Below, piece after piece: positions 10,101 to 23,700 of a DNA stretch of 64,000 nucleotides. The position numbers and the translations under genes are program-made. Origin of the DNA: Henricia sp. BOLD:AAB3569 (taxonomy: Eukaryota > Echinodermata > Asteroidea > Spinulosida > Echinasteridae); contig JBBELK010000553.1 in assembly GCA_037783545.1 (NCBI GenBank), forward strand, positions 62,001-126,000, read 5' to 3'. Under the pieces are notes generated by a model. It worked only from the letters and a program-made list of their open reading frames with translations, was not told the DNA's origin and made no database searches. The number at the start of each line of letters is the position of its first letter. Position 1 is the stretch's first letter.

Positions 10101-12768
10101 GGGAAAACTGCGCTCAGGCTTCCTGCCTGCTCTGCAGACCGTGGCTGTCCGTGTACTCCTGATCACTCGTGCGCATGCTCAGTCTTGTTTGGGACGGGAA
10201 TTTGGTCAAAGTGTGGTCCAAACGTCGGTAAATTTGGAAGTCAAGAAATTTTCCGACGAACTTCAAATTTTGCATGCCCCAAACACTCTATATTCCGCAC
10301 TTGTCCTGAAAAATTGACAGACTTTTGCCGGGAAATGGCCGAGAAATTTCAGAGTTTAGGGAAAACTGGGCTCGGGCTTCCTGCCTGCTCTGCAGACCGT
10401 GGCTGTCCGTGTACTCCTGATCACTCGTGCGCATGCTCAGTCTTGTTTGGGACGGGAATTTGGTCAAAGTGTGGTCCAAACGTCGGCAAATTTGGAAGTC
10501 AAGAAATTTCCCGACGAACTTCAAATTGTGCATGCTCCAAACAGTCTATATTCCGCACTTGTCCTGAAAAATTGACAGACTTTCGCCGGGAAATGGCCGA
10601 GAAATTTCAGAGTTTAGGGAAAACTGCGCTCAGGCTTCCTGCCTGCTCTGCAGACCGTGGCTGTCCGTGTACTCCTGATCACTCGTGCGCATGCTCAGTC
10701 TTGTTTGGGACGGGAATTTGGTCAAAGTGTGGTCCAAACGTCGGCAAATTTGGAAGTCAAGAAATTTTCCGACGAACTTCAAATTTTGCATGCTCCAAAC
10801 AGTCTATATTCCGCACTTGTCCTGAAAAATTTACAGACTTTCGCCGGGAAATGGCCGAGAAATTTCAGAGTTTAGGGAAAACTGCGCTCAGGCTTCCTGC
10901 CTGCTCTGCAGACCGTGGCTGTCCGTGTACTCCTGATCACTCGTGCGCATGCTCAGTCTTGTTTGGGACGGGAATTTGGTCAAAGTGTGGTCCAAACGTC
11001 GGCAAATTTGGAAGTCAAGAAATTTCCCGACGAACTTCAAATTTTGCATGCTCCAAACAGTCTATATTCCGCACTTGTCCTGAAAAATTTACAGACTTTC
11101 GCCGGGAAATGGCCGAGAAATTTCAGAGTTTAGGGAAAACTGCGCTCAGGCTTCCTGCCTGCTCTGCAGACCGTGGCTGTCCGTGTACTCCTGATCACTC
11201 GTGCGCATGCTCAGTCTTGTTTGGGACGGGAATTTGGTCAAAGTGTGGTCCAAACGTCGGTAAATTTGGAAGTCAAGAAATTTTCCGACGAACTTCAAAT
11301 TTTGCATGCCCCAAACACTCTATATTCCGCACTTGTCCTGAAAAATTGACAGACTTTTGCCGGGAAATGGCCGAGAAATTTCAGAGTTTAGGGAAAACTG
11401 GGCTCGGGCTTCCTGCCTGCTCTGCAGACCGTGGCTGTCCGTGTACTCATGATCACTCGTGCGCATGCTCAGTCTTGTTTGGGACGGGAATTTGGTCAAA
11501 GTGTGGTCCAAACGTCGGCAAATTTGGAAGTCAAGAAATTTCCCGACGAACTTCAAATTGTGCATGCTCCAAACAGTCTATATTCCGCACTTGTCCTGAA
11601 AAATTGACAGACTTTCGCCGGGAAATGGCCGAGAAATTTCAGAGTGTAGGGAAAACTGCGCTCAGGCTTCCTGCCTGCTCTGCAGACCGTGGCTGTCCGT
11701 GTACTCCTGATCACTCGTGCGCATGCTCAGTCTTGTTTGGGACGGGAATTTGGTCAAAGTGTGGTCCAAACGTCGGTAAATTTGGAAGTCAAGAAACTTT
11801 CCAACGAACTTCAAATTTTGCATGCTCCAAACAGTCTATATTCCGCACTTGTCCTGAAAAATTGACAGACTTTCGCCGGGAAATGGCCGAGAAATTTCAG
11901 AGTTTAGGGAAAACTGCGCTCAGGCTTCCTGCCTGCTCTGCAGACCGTGGCTGTCCGTGTACTCCTGACTCATGCTCAGTCTTGTTTGGGACGGGAATTT
12001 GGTCAAAGTGTGGTCCAAACTTCGTCAAATTTGGAAGTCAAGAAATTTTCCGACGAACTTCAAATCTTGCATGCTCCAAACAGTCTATATTCCGCACTTG
12101 TCCTTAAAAATTGACAGACTTTCGCCGGGAAATGGCCGAGAAATTTCAGAGTTTAGGGAAAACTGCGCTCAGGCTTCCTGCCTGCTCTGCAGACCGTGGC
12201 TGTCCGTGTACTCCTGACTCATGCTCAGTCTTGTTTGGGACGGGAATTTGGTCAAAGTGTGGTCCAAACTTCGGCAAATTTGGAAGTCAAGACATTTTCC
12301 GACGAACTTAAAATTTGGCATGCCCCAAACAGTCTATATTCCGCACTTGTCCTGAAAAATTGACAGACTTTCGCCGGGAAATGGCCGAGAAATTTCAGAG
12401 TTTAGGGAAAACTGGGCTCGGGCTTCCTGCCTGCTCTGCAGACCGTGGCTGTCCATGTACTCCTGACTCGTGCGCATGCTCCGTCTTGTTTGGGACGGGA
12501 ATTTGGTCAAAGTGTGGTCCAAACTTCGTCAAATTTGGAAGTCAAGAAATTTTCCGACGAACTTCAAATTTTGCATGCTCCAAACAGTCTATATTCCGCA
12601 CTTGTCCTGAAAAATTGACAGACTTTCGCCGGGAAATGGCCGAAAAATTTCAGAGTTTAGGGAAAACTGGGCTCGGGCTTCCTGCCTGCTCTGCAGACCG
12701 TGGCTGTCCGTGTACTCCTGACTCGTGCGCATGCTCAGTCTTGTTTGGGACGGGAATTTGGTCAAAGT
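7141..12768 (+). repeat. Two tandem copies of a 2,814-bp higher-order unit
   Basis: The segment from about 7141 to 9954 is repeated at about 9955-12768. The same private variants recur exactly 2,814 bp apart: TACTCATGATCACTCG near 8635 and 11449, GAGTGTAGGG near 8829 and 11643, GAAACTTTCCAACG near 8980 and 11794, and CTTCAAATCTTGCATG near 9246 and 12060. Inside each copy a 1,032-bp block of four 258-bp monomers is itself duplicated (about 7069-8100 and 8101-9132 in the first copy). The exact ends cannot be fixed within identical monomers. Confidence 0.85.
9267..9515 (+). repeat. Representative 249-bp monomer variant
   Basis: This is the shortest common class: nine bases are missing in the variable segment, leaving CTCCTGACTCATGCTCAGTC. 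This copy also ends in CTTAAAATTTGGCATGCC, a variant of CTTCAAATTTTGCATGC that puts a stop codon (TAA) in the otherwise open frame. The 249-bp class recurs at about 12081, 26.2 kb, 31.1 kb, 33.4 kb, 40.3 kb, 56.7 kb and 58.9 kb, mostly as part of copied multi-monomer blocks. Confidence 0.93.
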
Positions 12769-15387
12769 GTGGTCCAAACTTCGGCAAATTTGGAAGTCAA
12801 GAAATTTTCCGACGAACTTCAAATTTTGCATGATCCAAACAGTCTATATTCCGCACTTGTCCTGAAAAATTGACAGACTTTCGCCGGGAAATGGCCGAAA
12901 AATTTCAGAGTTTAGGGAAAACTGGGCTCGGGCTTCCTGCCTGCTCTGCAGACCGTGGCTGTCCATGTACTCCTGACTCGTGCGCATGCTCCGTCTTGTT
13001 TGGGACGGGAATTTGGTCAAAGTGTGGTCCAAACTTCGTCAAATTTGGAAGTCAAGAAATTTTCCGACGAACTTCAAATTTTGCATGCTCCAAACAGTCT
13101 ATATTCCGCACTTGTCCTGAAAAATTGACAGACTTTCGCCGGGAAATGGCCGAAAAATTTCAGAGTTTAGGGAAAACTGGGCTCGGGCTTCCTGCCTGCT
13201 CTGCAGACCGTGGCTGTCCGTGTACTCCTGACTCGTGCGCATGCTCAGTCTTGTTTGGGACGGGAATTTGGTCAAAGTGTGGTCCAAACTTCGGCAAATT
13301 TGGAAGTCAAGAAATGTTCCGACGAACTTCAAATTGTGCATGCTCCAAACAGTCTATATTCCGCACTTGTCCTGAAAAATTGACAGACTTTCGCCGGGAA
13401 ATGGCCGAAAAATTTCAGAGTTTAGGGAAAACTGGGCTCGGGCTTCCTGCCTGCTCTGCAGACCGTGGCTGTCCGTGTACTCCTGACTCGTGCGCATGCT
13501 CAGTCTTGTTTGGGACGGGAATTTGGTCAAAGTGTGGTCCAAACTTCGGCAAATTTGGAAGTCAAGAAATTTTCCGACGAACTTCAAATTTTGCATGCTC
13601 CAAACAGTCTATATTCCGCACTTGTCCTGAAAAATTGACAGACTTTCGCCGGGAAATGGCCGAGAAATTTCAGAGTTTAGGGAAAACTGCGCTCAGGCTT
13701 CCTGCCTGCTCTGCAGACCGTGGCTGTCCGTGTACTCCTGACTCATGCTCAGTCTTGTTTGGGACGGGAATTTGGTCAAAGTGTGGTCCAAACTTCGGCA
13801 AATTTGGAAGTCAAGACATTTTCCGACGAACTTAAAATTTGGCATGCCCCAAACAGTCTATATTCCGCACTTGTCCTGAAAAATTGACAGACTTTCGCCG
13901 GGAAATGGCCGAGAAATTTCAGAGTTTAGGGAAAACTGGGCTCGGGCTTCCTGCCTGCTCTGCAGACCGTGGCTGTCCATGTACTCCTGACTCGTGCGCA
14001 TGCTCCGTCTTGTTTGGGACGGGAATTTGGTCAAAGTGTGGTCCAAACTTCGTCAAATTTGGAAGTCAAGAAATTTTCCGACGAACTTCAAATTGTGCAT
14101 GCTCCAAACAGTCTATATTCCGCACTTGTCCTGAAAAATTGACAGACTTTCGCCGGGAAATGGCCGAAAAATTTCAGAGTTTAGGGAAAACTGGGCTCGG
14201 GCTTCCTGCCTGCTCTGCAGACCGTGGCTGTCCGTGTACTCCTGACTCGTGCGCATGCTCAGTCTTGTTTGGGACGGGAATTTGGTCAAAGTGTGGTCCA
14301 AACTTCGGCAAATTTGGAAGTCAAGAAATTTTCCGACGAACTTCAAATTTTGCATGATCCAAACAGTCTATATTCCGCACTTGTCCTGAAAAATTGACAG
14401 ACTTTCGCCGGGAAATGGCCGAAAAATTTCAGAGTTTAGGGAAAACTGGGCTCGGGCTTCCTGCCTGCTCTGCAGACCGTGGCTGTCCATGTACTCCTGA
14501 CTCGTGCGCATGCTCCGTCTTGTTTGGGACGGGAATTTGGTCAAAGTGTGGTCCAAACTTCGTCAAATTTGGAAGTCAAGAAATTTTCCGACGAACTTCA
14601 AATTGTGCATGCTCCAAACAGTCTATATTCCGCACTTGTCCTGAAAAATTGACAGACTTTCGCCGGGAAATGGCCGAAAAATTTCAGAGTTTAGGGAAAA
14701 CTGGGCTCGGGCTTCCTGCCTGCTCTGCAGACCGTGGCTGTCCGTGTACTCCTGACTCGTGCGCATGCTCAGTCTTGTTTGGGACGGGAATTTGGTCAAA
14801 GTGTGGTCCAAACTTCGGCAAATTTGGAAGTCAAGAAATTTTCCGACGAACTTCAAATTTTGCATGATCCAAACAGTCTATATTCCGCACTTGTCCTGAA
14901 AAATTGACAGACTTTCGCCGGGAAATGGCCGAAAAATTTCAGAGTTTAGGGAAAACTGGGCTCGGGCTTCCTGCCTGCTCTGCAGACCGTGGCTGTCCAT
15001 GTACTCCTGACTCGTGCGCATGCTCCGTCTTGTTTGGGACGGGAATTTGGTCAAAGTGTGGTCCAAACTTCGTCAAATTTGGAAGTCAAGAAATTTTCCG
15101 ACGAACTTCAAATTTTGCATGCTCCAAACAGTCTATATTCCGCACTTGTCCTGAAAAATTGACAGACTTTCGCCGGGAAATGGCCGAGAAATTTCAGAGT
15201 TTAGGGAAAACTGGGCTCGGGCTTCCTGCCTGCTCTGCAGACCGTGGCTGTCCATGTACTCCTGACTCGTGCGCATGCTCCGTCTTGTTTGGGACGGGAA
15301 TTTGGTCAAAGTGTGGTCCAAACTTCGTCAAATTTGGAAGTCAAGAAATTTTCCGACGAACTTCAAATTTTGCATGCTCCAAACAGT
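12334..15387 (+). repeat. 510-bp dimer zone of 255-bp monomers
   Basis: Two 255-bp subtypes alternate. One carries CCATGTACTCC, GCTCCGTCTTG and TTCGTCAAATTTGG. The other carries CCGTGTACTCC, GCTCAGTCTTG and TTCGGCAAATTTGG. The pair recurs every 510 bp at 12334, 12844, 14368 and 14878. A longer copy step of 1,524 bp is also visible (12334 and 13858), and it includes a 249-bp monomer at about 13600-13850. Confidence 0.8.
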
Positions 15388-15638
15388 CTATATTCCGCAC
15401 TTGTCCTGAAAAATTGACAGACTTTCGCCGGGAAATGGCCGAAAAATTTCAGAGTTTAGGGAAAACTGGGCTCGGGCTTCCTGCCTGCTCTGCAGACCGT
15501 GGCTGTCCGTGTACTCCTGCCTCGTGCGCATGCTCAGTCTTGTTTGGGACGGGAATTTGGTCAAAGTGTGGTCCAAACTTCGGCAAATTTGGAAGTCAAT
15601 AAATTTTCCGACGAACTTCAAATTTTGCATGCTCCAAA

Positions 15639-15894
15639 CAGTCTATATTCCGCACTTGTCCTGAACAATTGACAGACTTTCGCCGGGAAATGGCCGAACA
15701 ATTTCAGAGTTTAGGGAAAACTGGGCTCGGGCTTCCTGCCTGCTCTGCAGACCGTGGCTGTCCGTGTACTCCTGACTCGTGCGCATGCTCAGTCTTGTTT
15801 GGGACGGGAATTTGGTCAAAGTGTGGTCCAAACGTCGGCAAATTTGGAAGTCAAGAAATTTTCCGACGAACTTCAAATTTTGCATGCCCCCAAA
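15639..15894 (+). repeat. 256-bp monomer with an extra C (frame-breaking variant)
   Basis: This copy ends GCATGCCCCCAAACAG, with five C where other copies have four (GCATGCCCCAAACAG), or CTCC. The extra base shifts the reading frame. The same change recurs at about 16.9, 18.2, 19.2, 21.0, 22.0 and 24.1 kb, always in the same position of a multi-monomer unit. It is therefore a good marker of block copying. It also argues against protein-coding constraint on the array. Confidence 0.9.
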
Positions 15895-18800
15895 CAGTCT
15901 ATATTCCGCACTTGTCCTGAAAAATTGACAGACTTTCGCCGGGAAATGGCCGAGAAATTTCAGAGTTTAAGGAAAACTGGGCTCGGGCTTCCTGTCTGCT
16001 CTGCAGACCGTGGCTGTCCGTGCACTCCTGATCACTCGTGCGCATGCTCAGTCTTGTTTGTGACGGGAATTTGGTCAAAGTGTAGTCCAAACTTCGGCAA
16101 ATTTGGAAGTCAAGAAATTTTCCAACGAACTTCAAATTTTGCATGATCCAAACAGTCTATATTCCGCACTTGTCCTGAAAAATTGACAGACTTTCGCCGG
16201 GAAATGGCCGAAAAATTTCAGAGTTTAGGGAAAACTGGGCTCGGGCTTCCTGCCTGCTCTGCAGACCGTGGCTGTCCATGTACTCCTGACTCGTGCGCAT
16301 GCTCCGTCTTGTTTGGGACGGGAATTTGGTCAAAGTGTGGTCCAAACTTCGTCAAATTTGGAAGTCAAGAAATTTTCCGACGAACTTCAAATTTTGCATG
16401 CTCCAAACAGTCTATATTCCGCACTTGTCCTGAAAAATTGACAGACTTTCGCCGGGAAATGGCCGAAAAATTTCAGAGTTTAGGGAAAACTGGGCTCGGG
16501 CTTCCTGCCTGCTCTGCAGACCGTGGCTGTCCATGTACTCCTGACTCGTGCGCATGCTCCGTCTTGTTTGGGACGGGAATTTGGTCAAAGTGTGGTCCAA
16601 ACTTCGTCAAATTTGGAAGTCAAGAAATTTTCCGACGAACTTCAAATTTTGCATGCTCCAAACAGTCTATATTCCGCACTTGTCCTGAAAAATTGACAGA
16701 CTTTCGCCGGGAAATGGCCGAGAAATTTCAGAGTTTAGGGAAAACTGGGCTCGGGCTTCCTGCCTGCTCTGCAGACCGTGGCTGTCCGTGTACTCCTGAT
16801 CACTCGTGCGCAGGTTCAGTCTTGTTTGGGACGGGAATTTGGTCAAAGTGTGGTCCAAACGTCGGCAAATTTGGAAGTCAAGAAATTTTCCGACGAACTT
16901 CAAATTTTGCATGCCCCCAAACAGTCTATATTCCGCACTTGTCCTGAAAAATTGACAGACTTTCGCCGGGAAATGGCCGAGAAATTTCAGAGTTTAAGGA
17001 AAACTGGGCTCGGGCTTCCTGTCTGCTCTGCAGACCGTGGCTGTCCGTGCACTCCTGATCACTCGTGCGCATGCTCAGTCTTGTTTGTGACGGGAATTTG
17101 GTCAAAGTGTAGTCCAAACTTCGGCAAATTTGGAAGTCAAGAAATTTTCCAACGAACTTCAAATTTTGCATGATCCAAACAGTCTATATTCCGCACTTGT
17201 CCTGAAAAATTGACAGACTTTCGCCGGGAAATGGCCGAAAAATTTCAGAGTTTAGGGAAAACTGGGCTCGGGCTTCCTGCCTGCTCTGCAGACCGTGGCT
17301 GTCCATGTACTCCTGACTCGTGCGCATGCTCCGTCTTGTTTGGGACGGGAATTTGGTCAAAGTGTGGTCCAAACTTCGTCAAATTTGGAAGTCAAGAAAT
17401 TTTCCGACGAACTTCAAATTGTGCATGCTCCAAACAGTCTATATTCCGCACTTGTCCTGAAAAATTGACAGACTTTCGCCGGGAAATGGCCGAAAAATTT
17501 CAGAGTTTAGGGAAAACTGGGCTCGGGCTTCCTGCCTGCTCTGCAGACCGTGGCTGTCCGTGTACTCCTGACTCGTGCGCATGCTCAGTCTTGTTTGGGA
17601 CGGGAATTTGGTCAAAGTGTGGTCCAAACTTCGGCAAATTTGGAAGTCAAGAAATTTTCCGACGAACTTCAAATTTTGCATGATCCAAACAGTCTATATT
17701 CCGCACTTGTCCTGAAAAATTGACAGACTTTCGCCGGGAAATGGCCGAAAAATTTCAGAGTTTAGGGAAAACTGGGCTCGGGCTTCCTGCCTGCTCTGCA
17801 GACCGTGGCTGTCCATGTACTCCTGACTCGTGCGCATGCTCCGTCTTGTTTGGGACGGGAATTTGGTCAAAGTGTGGTCCAAACTTCGTCAAATTTGGAA
17901 GTCAAGAAATTTTCCGACGAACTTCAAATTTTGCATGCTCCAAACAGTCTATATTCCGCACTTGTCCTGAACAATTGACAGACTTTCGCCGGGAAATGGC
18001 CGAACAATTTCAGAGTTTAGGGAAAACTGGGCTCGGGCTTCCTGCCTGCTCTGCAGACCGTGGCTGTCCGTGTACTCCTGACTCGTGCGCATGCTCAGTC
18101 TTGTTTGGGACGGGAATTTGGTCAAAGTGTGGTCCAAACGTCGGCAAATTTGGAAGTCAAGAAATTTTCCGACGAACTTCAAATTTTGCATGCCCCCAAA
18201 CAGTCTATATTCCGCACTTGTCCTGAAAAATTGACAGACTTTCGCCGGGAAATGGCCGAGAAATTTCAGAGTTTAAGGAAAACTGGGCTCGGGCTTCCTG
18301 TCTGCTCTGCAGACCGTGGCTGTCCGTGCACTCCTGATCACTCGTGCGCATGCTCAGTCTTGTTTGTGACGGGAATTTGGTCAAAGTGTAGTCCAAACTT
18401 CGGCAAATTTGGAAGTCAAGAAATTTTCCAACGAACTTCAAATTTTGCATGATCCAAACAGTCTATATTCCGCACTTGTCCTGAAAAATTGACAGACTTT
18501 CGCCGGGAAATGGCCGAAAAATTTCAGAGTTTAGGGAAAACTGGGCTCGGGCTTCCTGCCTGCTCTGCAGACCGTGGCTGTCCATGTACTCCTGACTCGT
18601 GCGCATGCTCCGTCTTGTTTGGGACGGGAATTTGGTCAAAGTGTGGTCCAAACTTCGTCAAATTTGGAAGTCAAGAAATTTTCCGACGAACTTCAAATTT
18701 TGCATGCTCCAAACAGTCTATATTCCGCACTTGTCCTGAAAAATTGACAGACTTTCGCCGGGAAATGGCCGAAAAATTTCAGAGTTTAGGGAAAACTGGG

Positions 18801-20254
18801 CTCGGGCTTCCTGCCTGCTCTGCAGACCGTGGCTGTCCATGTACTCCTGACTCGTGCGCATGCTCCGTCTTGTTTGGGACGGGAATTTGGTCAAAGTGTG
18901 GTCCAAACTTCGTCAAATTTGGAAGTCAAGAAATTTTCCGACGAACTTCAAATTTTGCATGCTCCAAACAGTCTATATTCCGCACTTGTCCTGAAAAATT
19001 GACAGACTTTCGCCGGGAAATGGCCGAGAAATTTCAGAGTTTAGGGAAAACTGGGCTCGGGCTTCCTGCCTGCTCTGCAGACCGTGGCTGTCCGTGTACT
19101 CCTGATCACTCGTGCGCAGGTTCAGTCTTGTTTGGGACGGGAATTTGGTCAAAGTGTGGTCCAAACGTCGGCAAATTTGGAAGTCAAGAAATTTTCCGAC
19201 GAACTTCAAATTTTGCATGCCCCCAAACAGTCTATATTCCGCACTTGTCCTGAAAAATTGACAGACTTTCGCCGGGAAATGGCCGAGAAATTTCAGAGTT
19301 TAAGGAAAACTGGGCTCGGGCTTCCTGTCTGCTCTGCAGACCGTGGCTGTCCGTGCACTCCTGATCACTCGTGCGCATGCTCAGTCTTGTTTGTGACGGG
19401 AATTTGGTCAAAGTGTAGTCCAAACTTCGGCAAATTTGGAAGTCAAGAAATTTTCCAACGAACTTCAAATTTTGCATGATCCAAACAGTCTATATTCCGC
19501 ACTTGTCCTGAAAAATTGACAGACTTTCGCCGGGAAATGGCCGAAAAATTTCAGAGTTTAGGGAAAACTGGGCTCGGGCTTCCTGCCTGCTCTGCAGACC
19601 GTGGCTGTCCATGTACTCCTGACTCGTGCGCATGCTCCGTCTTGTTTGGGACGGGAATTTGGTCAAAGTGTGGTCCAAACTTCGTCAAATTTGGAAGTCA
19701 AGAAATTTTCCGACGAACTTCAAATTGTGCATGCTCCAAACAGTCTATATTCCGCACTTGTCCTGAAAAATTGACAGACTTTCGCCGGGAAATGGCCGAA
19801 AAATTTCAGAGTTTAGGGAAAACTGGGCTCGGGCTTCCTGCCTGCTCTGCAGACCGTGGCTGTCCGTGTACTCCTGACTCGTGCGCATGCTCAGTCTTGT
19901 TTGGGACGGGAATTTGGTCAAAGTGTGGTCCAAACTTCGGCAAATTTGGAAGTCAAGAAATTTTCCGACGAACTTCAAATTTTGCATGATCCAAACAGTC
20001 TATATTCCGCACTTGTCCTGAAAAATTGACAGACTTTCGCCGGGAAATGGCCGAAAAATTTCAGAGTTTAGGGAAAACTGGGCTCGGGCTTCCTGCCTGC
20101 TCTGCAGACCGTGGCTGTCCATGTACTCCTGACTCGTGCGCATGCTCCGTCTTGTTTGGGACGGGAATTTGGTCAAAGTGTGGTCCAAACTTCGTCAAAT
20201 TTGGAAGTCAAGAAATTTTCCGACGAACTTCAAATTTTGCATGCTCCAAACAGT
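15643..20254 (+). repeat. Two tandem copies of a 2,306-bp higher-order unit
   Basis: Positions 15643-17948 and 17949-20254 show the same order of nine monomers. Shared markers include AACAATTGACAG with GAACAATTTCAG, the five-C junction, TTAAGGAAAACTGGG with CTGTCTGC and GCACTCCTG, GTGTAGTCC, and CGCAGGTTCAG. Within each copy the five-C monomers are 1,027 bp apart. The 1,027-bp unit continues downstream (20765/21792 and 21024/22051). Confidence 0.85.
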
Positions 20255-20764
20255 CTATATTCCGCACTTGTCCTGAAAAATTGACAGACTTTCGCCGGGA
20301 AATGGCCGAGAAATTTCAGAGTTTAGGGAAAACTGGGCTCGGGCTTCCTGCCTGCTCTGCAGACCGTGGCTGTCCATGTACTCCTGACTCGTGCGCATGC
20401 TCCGTCTTGTTTGGGACGGGAATTTGGTCAAAGTGTGGTCCAAACTTCGTCAAATTTGGAAGTCAAGAAATTTTCCGACGAACTTCAAATTTTGCATGCT
20501 CCAAACAGTCTATATTCCGCACTTGTCCTGAAAAATTGACAGACTTTCGCCGGGAAATGGCCGAAAAATTTCAGAGTTTAGGGAAAACTGGGCTCGGGCT
20601 TCCTGCCTGCTCTGCAGACCGTGGCTGTCCGTGTACTCCTGACTCGTGCGCATGCTCAGTCTTGTTTGGGACGGGAATTTGGTCAAAGTGTGGTCCAAAC
20701 TTCGGCAAATTTGGAAGTCAAGAAATTTTCCGACGAACTTCAAATTTTGCATGCTCCAAACAGT

Positions 20765-23700
20765 CTATATTCCGCACTTGTCCTGAAAAATTGACAGACT
20801 TTCGCCGGGAAATGGCCGAGAAATTTCAGAGTTTAGGGAAAACTGGGCTCGGGCTTCCTGCCTGCTCTGCAGACCGTGGCTGTCCGTGTACTCCTGATCA
20901 CTCGTGCGCAGGTTCAGTCTTGTTTGGGACGGGAATTTGGTCAAAGTGTGGTCCAAACGTCGGCAAATTTGGAAGTCAAGAAATTTTCCGACGAACTTCA
21001 AATTTTGCATGCCCCCAAACAGTCTATATTCCGCACTTGTCCTGAAAAATTGACAGACTTTCGCCGGGAAATGGCCGAGAAATTTCAGAGTTTAAGGAAA
21101 ACTGGGCTCGGGCTTCCTGTCTGCTCTGCAGACCGTGGCTGTCCGTGCACTCCTGATCACTCGTGCGCATGCTCAGTCTTGTTTGTGACGGGAATTTGGT
21201 CAAAGTGTAGTCCAAACTTCGGCAAATTTGGAAGTCAAGAAATTTTCCAACGAACTTCAAATTTTGCATGATCCAAACAGTCTATATTCCGCACTTGTCC
21301 TGAAAAATTGACAGACTTTCGCCGGGAAATGGCCGAAAAATTTCAGAGTTTAGGGAAAACTGGGCTCGGGCTTCCTGCCTGCTCTGCAGACCGTGGCTGT
21401 CCATGTACTCCTGACTCGTGCGCATGCTCCGTCTTGTTTGGGACGGGAATTTGGTCAAAGTGTGGTCCAAACTTCGTCAAATTTGGAAGTCAAGAAATTT
21501 TCCGACGAACTTCAAATTTTGCATGCTCCAAACAGTCTATATTCCGCACTTGTCCTGAAAAATTGACAGACTTTCGCCGGGAAATGGCCGAAAAATTTCA
21601 GAGTTTAGGGAAAACTGGGCTCGGGCTTCCTGCCTGCTCTGCAGACCGTGGCTGTCCATGTACTCCTGACTCGTGCGCATGCTCCGTCTTGTTTGGGACG
21701 GGAATTTGGTCAAAGTGTGGTCCAAACTTCGTCAAATTTGGAAGTCAAGAAATTTTCCGACGAACTTCAAATTTTGCATGCTCCAAACAGTCTATATTCC
21801 GCACTTGTCCTGAAAAATTGACAGACTTTCGCCGGGAAATGGCCGAGAAATTTCAGAGTTTAGGGAAAACTGGGCTCGGGCTTCCTGCCTGCTCTGCAGA
21901 CCGTGGCTGTCCGTGTACTCCTGATCACTCGTGCGCAGGTTCAGTCTTGTTTGGGACGGGAATTTGGTCAAAGTGTGGTCCAAACGTCGGCAAATTTGGA
22001 AGTCAAGAAATTTTCCGACGAACTTCAAATTTTGCATGCCCCCAAACAGTCTATATTCCGCACTTGTCCTGAAAAATTGACAGACTTTCGCCGGGAAATG
22101 GCCAAGAAATTTCAGAGTTTAAGGAAAACTGGGCTCGGGCTTCCTGTCTGCTCTGCAGACCGTGGCTGTCCGTGCACTCCTGATCACTCGTGCGCATGCT
22201 CAGTCTTGTTTGTGACGGGAATTTGGTCAAAGTGTAGTCCAAACTTCGGCAAATTTGGAAGTCAAGAAATTTTCCAACGAACTTCAAATTTTGCATGATC
22301 CAAACAGTCTATATTCCGCACTTGTCCTGAAAAATTGACAGACTTTCGCCGGGAAATGGCCGAAAAATTTCAGAGTTTAGGGAAAACTGGGCTCGGGCTT
22401 CCTGCCTGCTCTGCAGACCGTGGCTGTCCATGTACTCCTGACTCGTGCGCATGCTCCGTCTTGTTTGGGACGGGAATTTGGTCAAAGTGTGGTCCAAACT
22501 TCGTCAAATTTGGAAGTCAAGAAATTTTCCGACGAACTTCAAATTTTGCATGCTCCAAACAGTCTATATTTCGCACTTGTCCTGAAAAATTGACAGACTT
22601 TCGCCGGGAAATGGCCGAAAAATTTCAGAGTTTAGGGAAAACTGGGCTCGGGCTTCCTGCCTGCTCTGCAGACCGTGGCTGTCCGTGTACTCCTGACTCG
22701 TGCGCATGCTCAGTCTTGTTTGGGACGGGAATTTGGTCAAAGTGTGGTCCAAACTTCGGCAAATTTGGAAGTCAAGAAATTTTCCGACGAACTTCAAATT
22801 TTGCATGCTCCAAACAGTCTATATTCCGCACTTGTCCTGAAAAATTGACAGACTTTCGCCGGGAAATGGCCGAAAAATTTCAGAGTTTAGGGAAAACTGG
22901 GCTCGGGCTTCCTGCCTGCTCTGCAGACCGTGGCTGTCCGTGTACTCCTGACTCGTGCGCATGCTCAGTCTTGTTTGGGACTGGAATTTGGTCAAAGTGT
23001 GGTCCAAACTTCGGCAAATTTGGAAGTCAAGAAATTTTCCGACGAACTTCAAATTTTGCATGCTCCAAACAGTCTATATTCCGCACTTGTCCTGAAAAAT
23101 TGACAGACTTTCGCCGGGAAATGGCCGAGAAATTTCAGAGTTTAGGGAAAACTGGGCTCGGGCTTCCTGCCTGCTCTGCAGACCGTGGCTGTCCATGTAC
23201 TCCTGACTCGTGCGCATGCTCCGTCTTGTTTGGGACGGGAATTTGGTCAAAGTGTGGTCCAAACTTCGTCAAATTTGGAAGTCAAGAAATTTTCCGACGA
23301 ACTTCAAATTTTGCATGCTCCAAACAGTCTATATTCCGCACTTGTCCTGAAAAATTGACAGACTTTCGCCGGGAAATGGCCGAAAAATTTCAGAGTTTAG
23401 GGAAAACTGGGCTCGGGCTTCCTGCCTGCTCTGCAGACCGTGGCTGTCCGTGTACTCCTGACTCGTGCGCATGCTCAGTCTTGTTTGGGACGGGAATTTG
23501 GTCAAAGTGTGGTCCAAACTTCGGCAAATTTGGAAGTCAAGAAATTTTCCGACACACTTTAAATGTTGCATGCTCCAAACAGTCTATATTCCGCACTTGT
23601 CCTGAAAAATTGACAGACTTTCGCCGGGAAATGGCCGAAAAATTTCAGAGTTTAGGGAAAACTGGGCTCGGGCTTCCTGCCTGCTCTGCAGACCGTGGCT

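Noticed and set aside
9501-12107. An 868-codon open frame as a real gene for a Cys-rich tandem-repeat protein
   Set aside because: It is ten satellite monomers without a stop. The same frame is closed in many other copies by TTGAAGG, AATAAA, CTTAAAA, TAG and the five-C insertion. Other frames and the opposite strand are also open for about 80 codons per monomer. There is no start context, signal or flanking gene structure.
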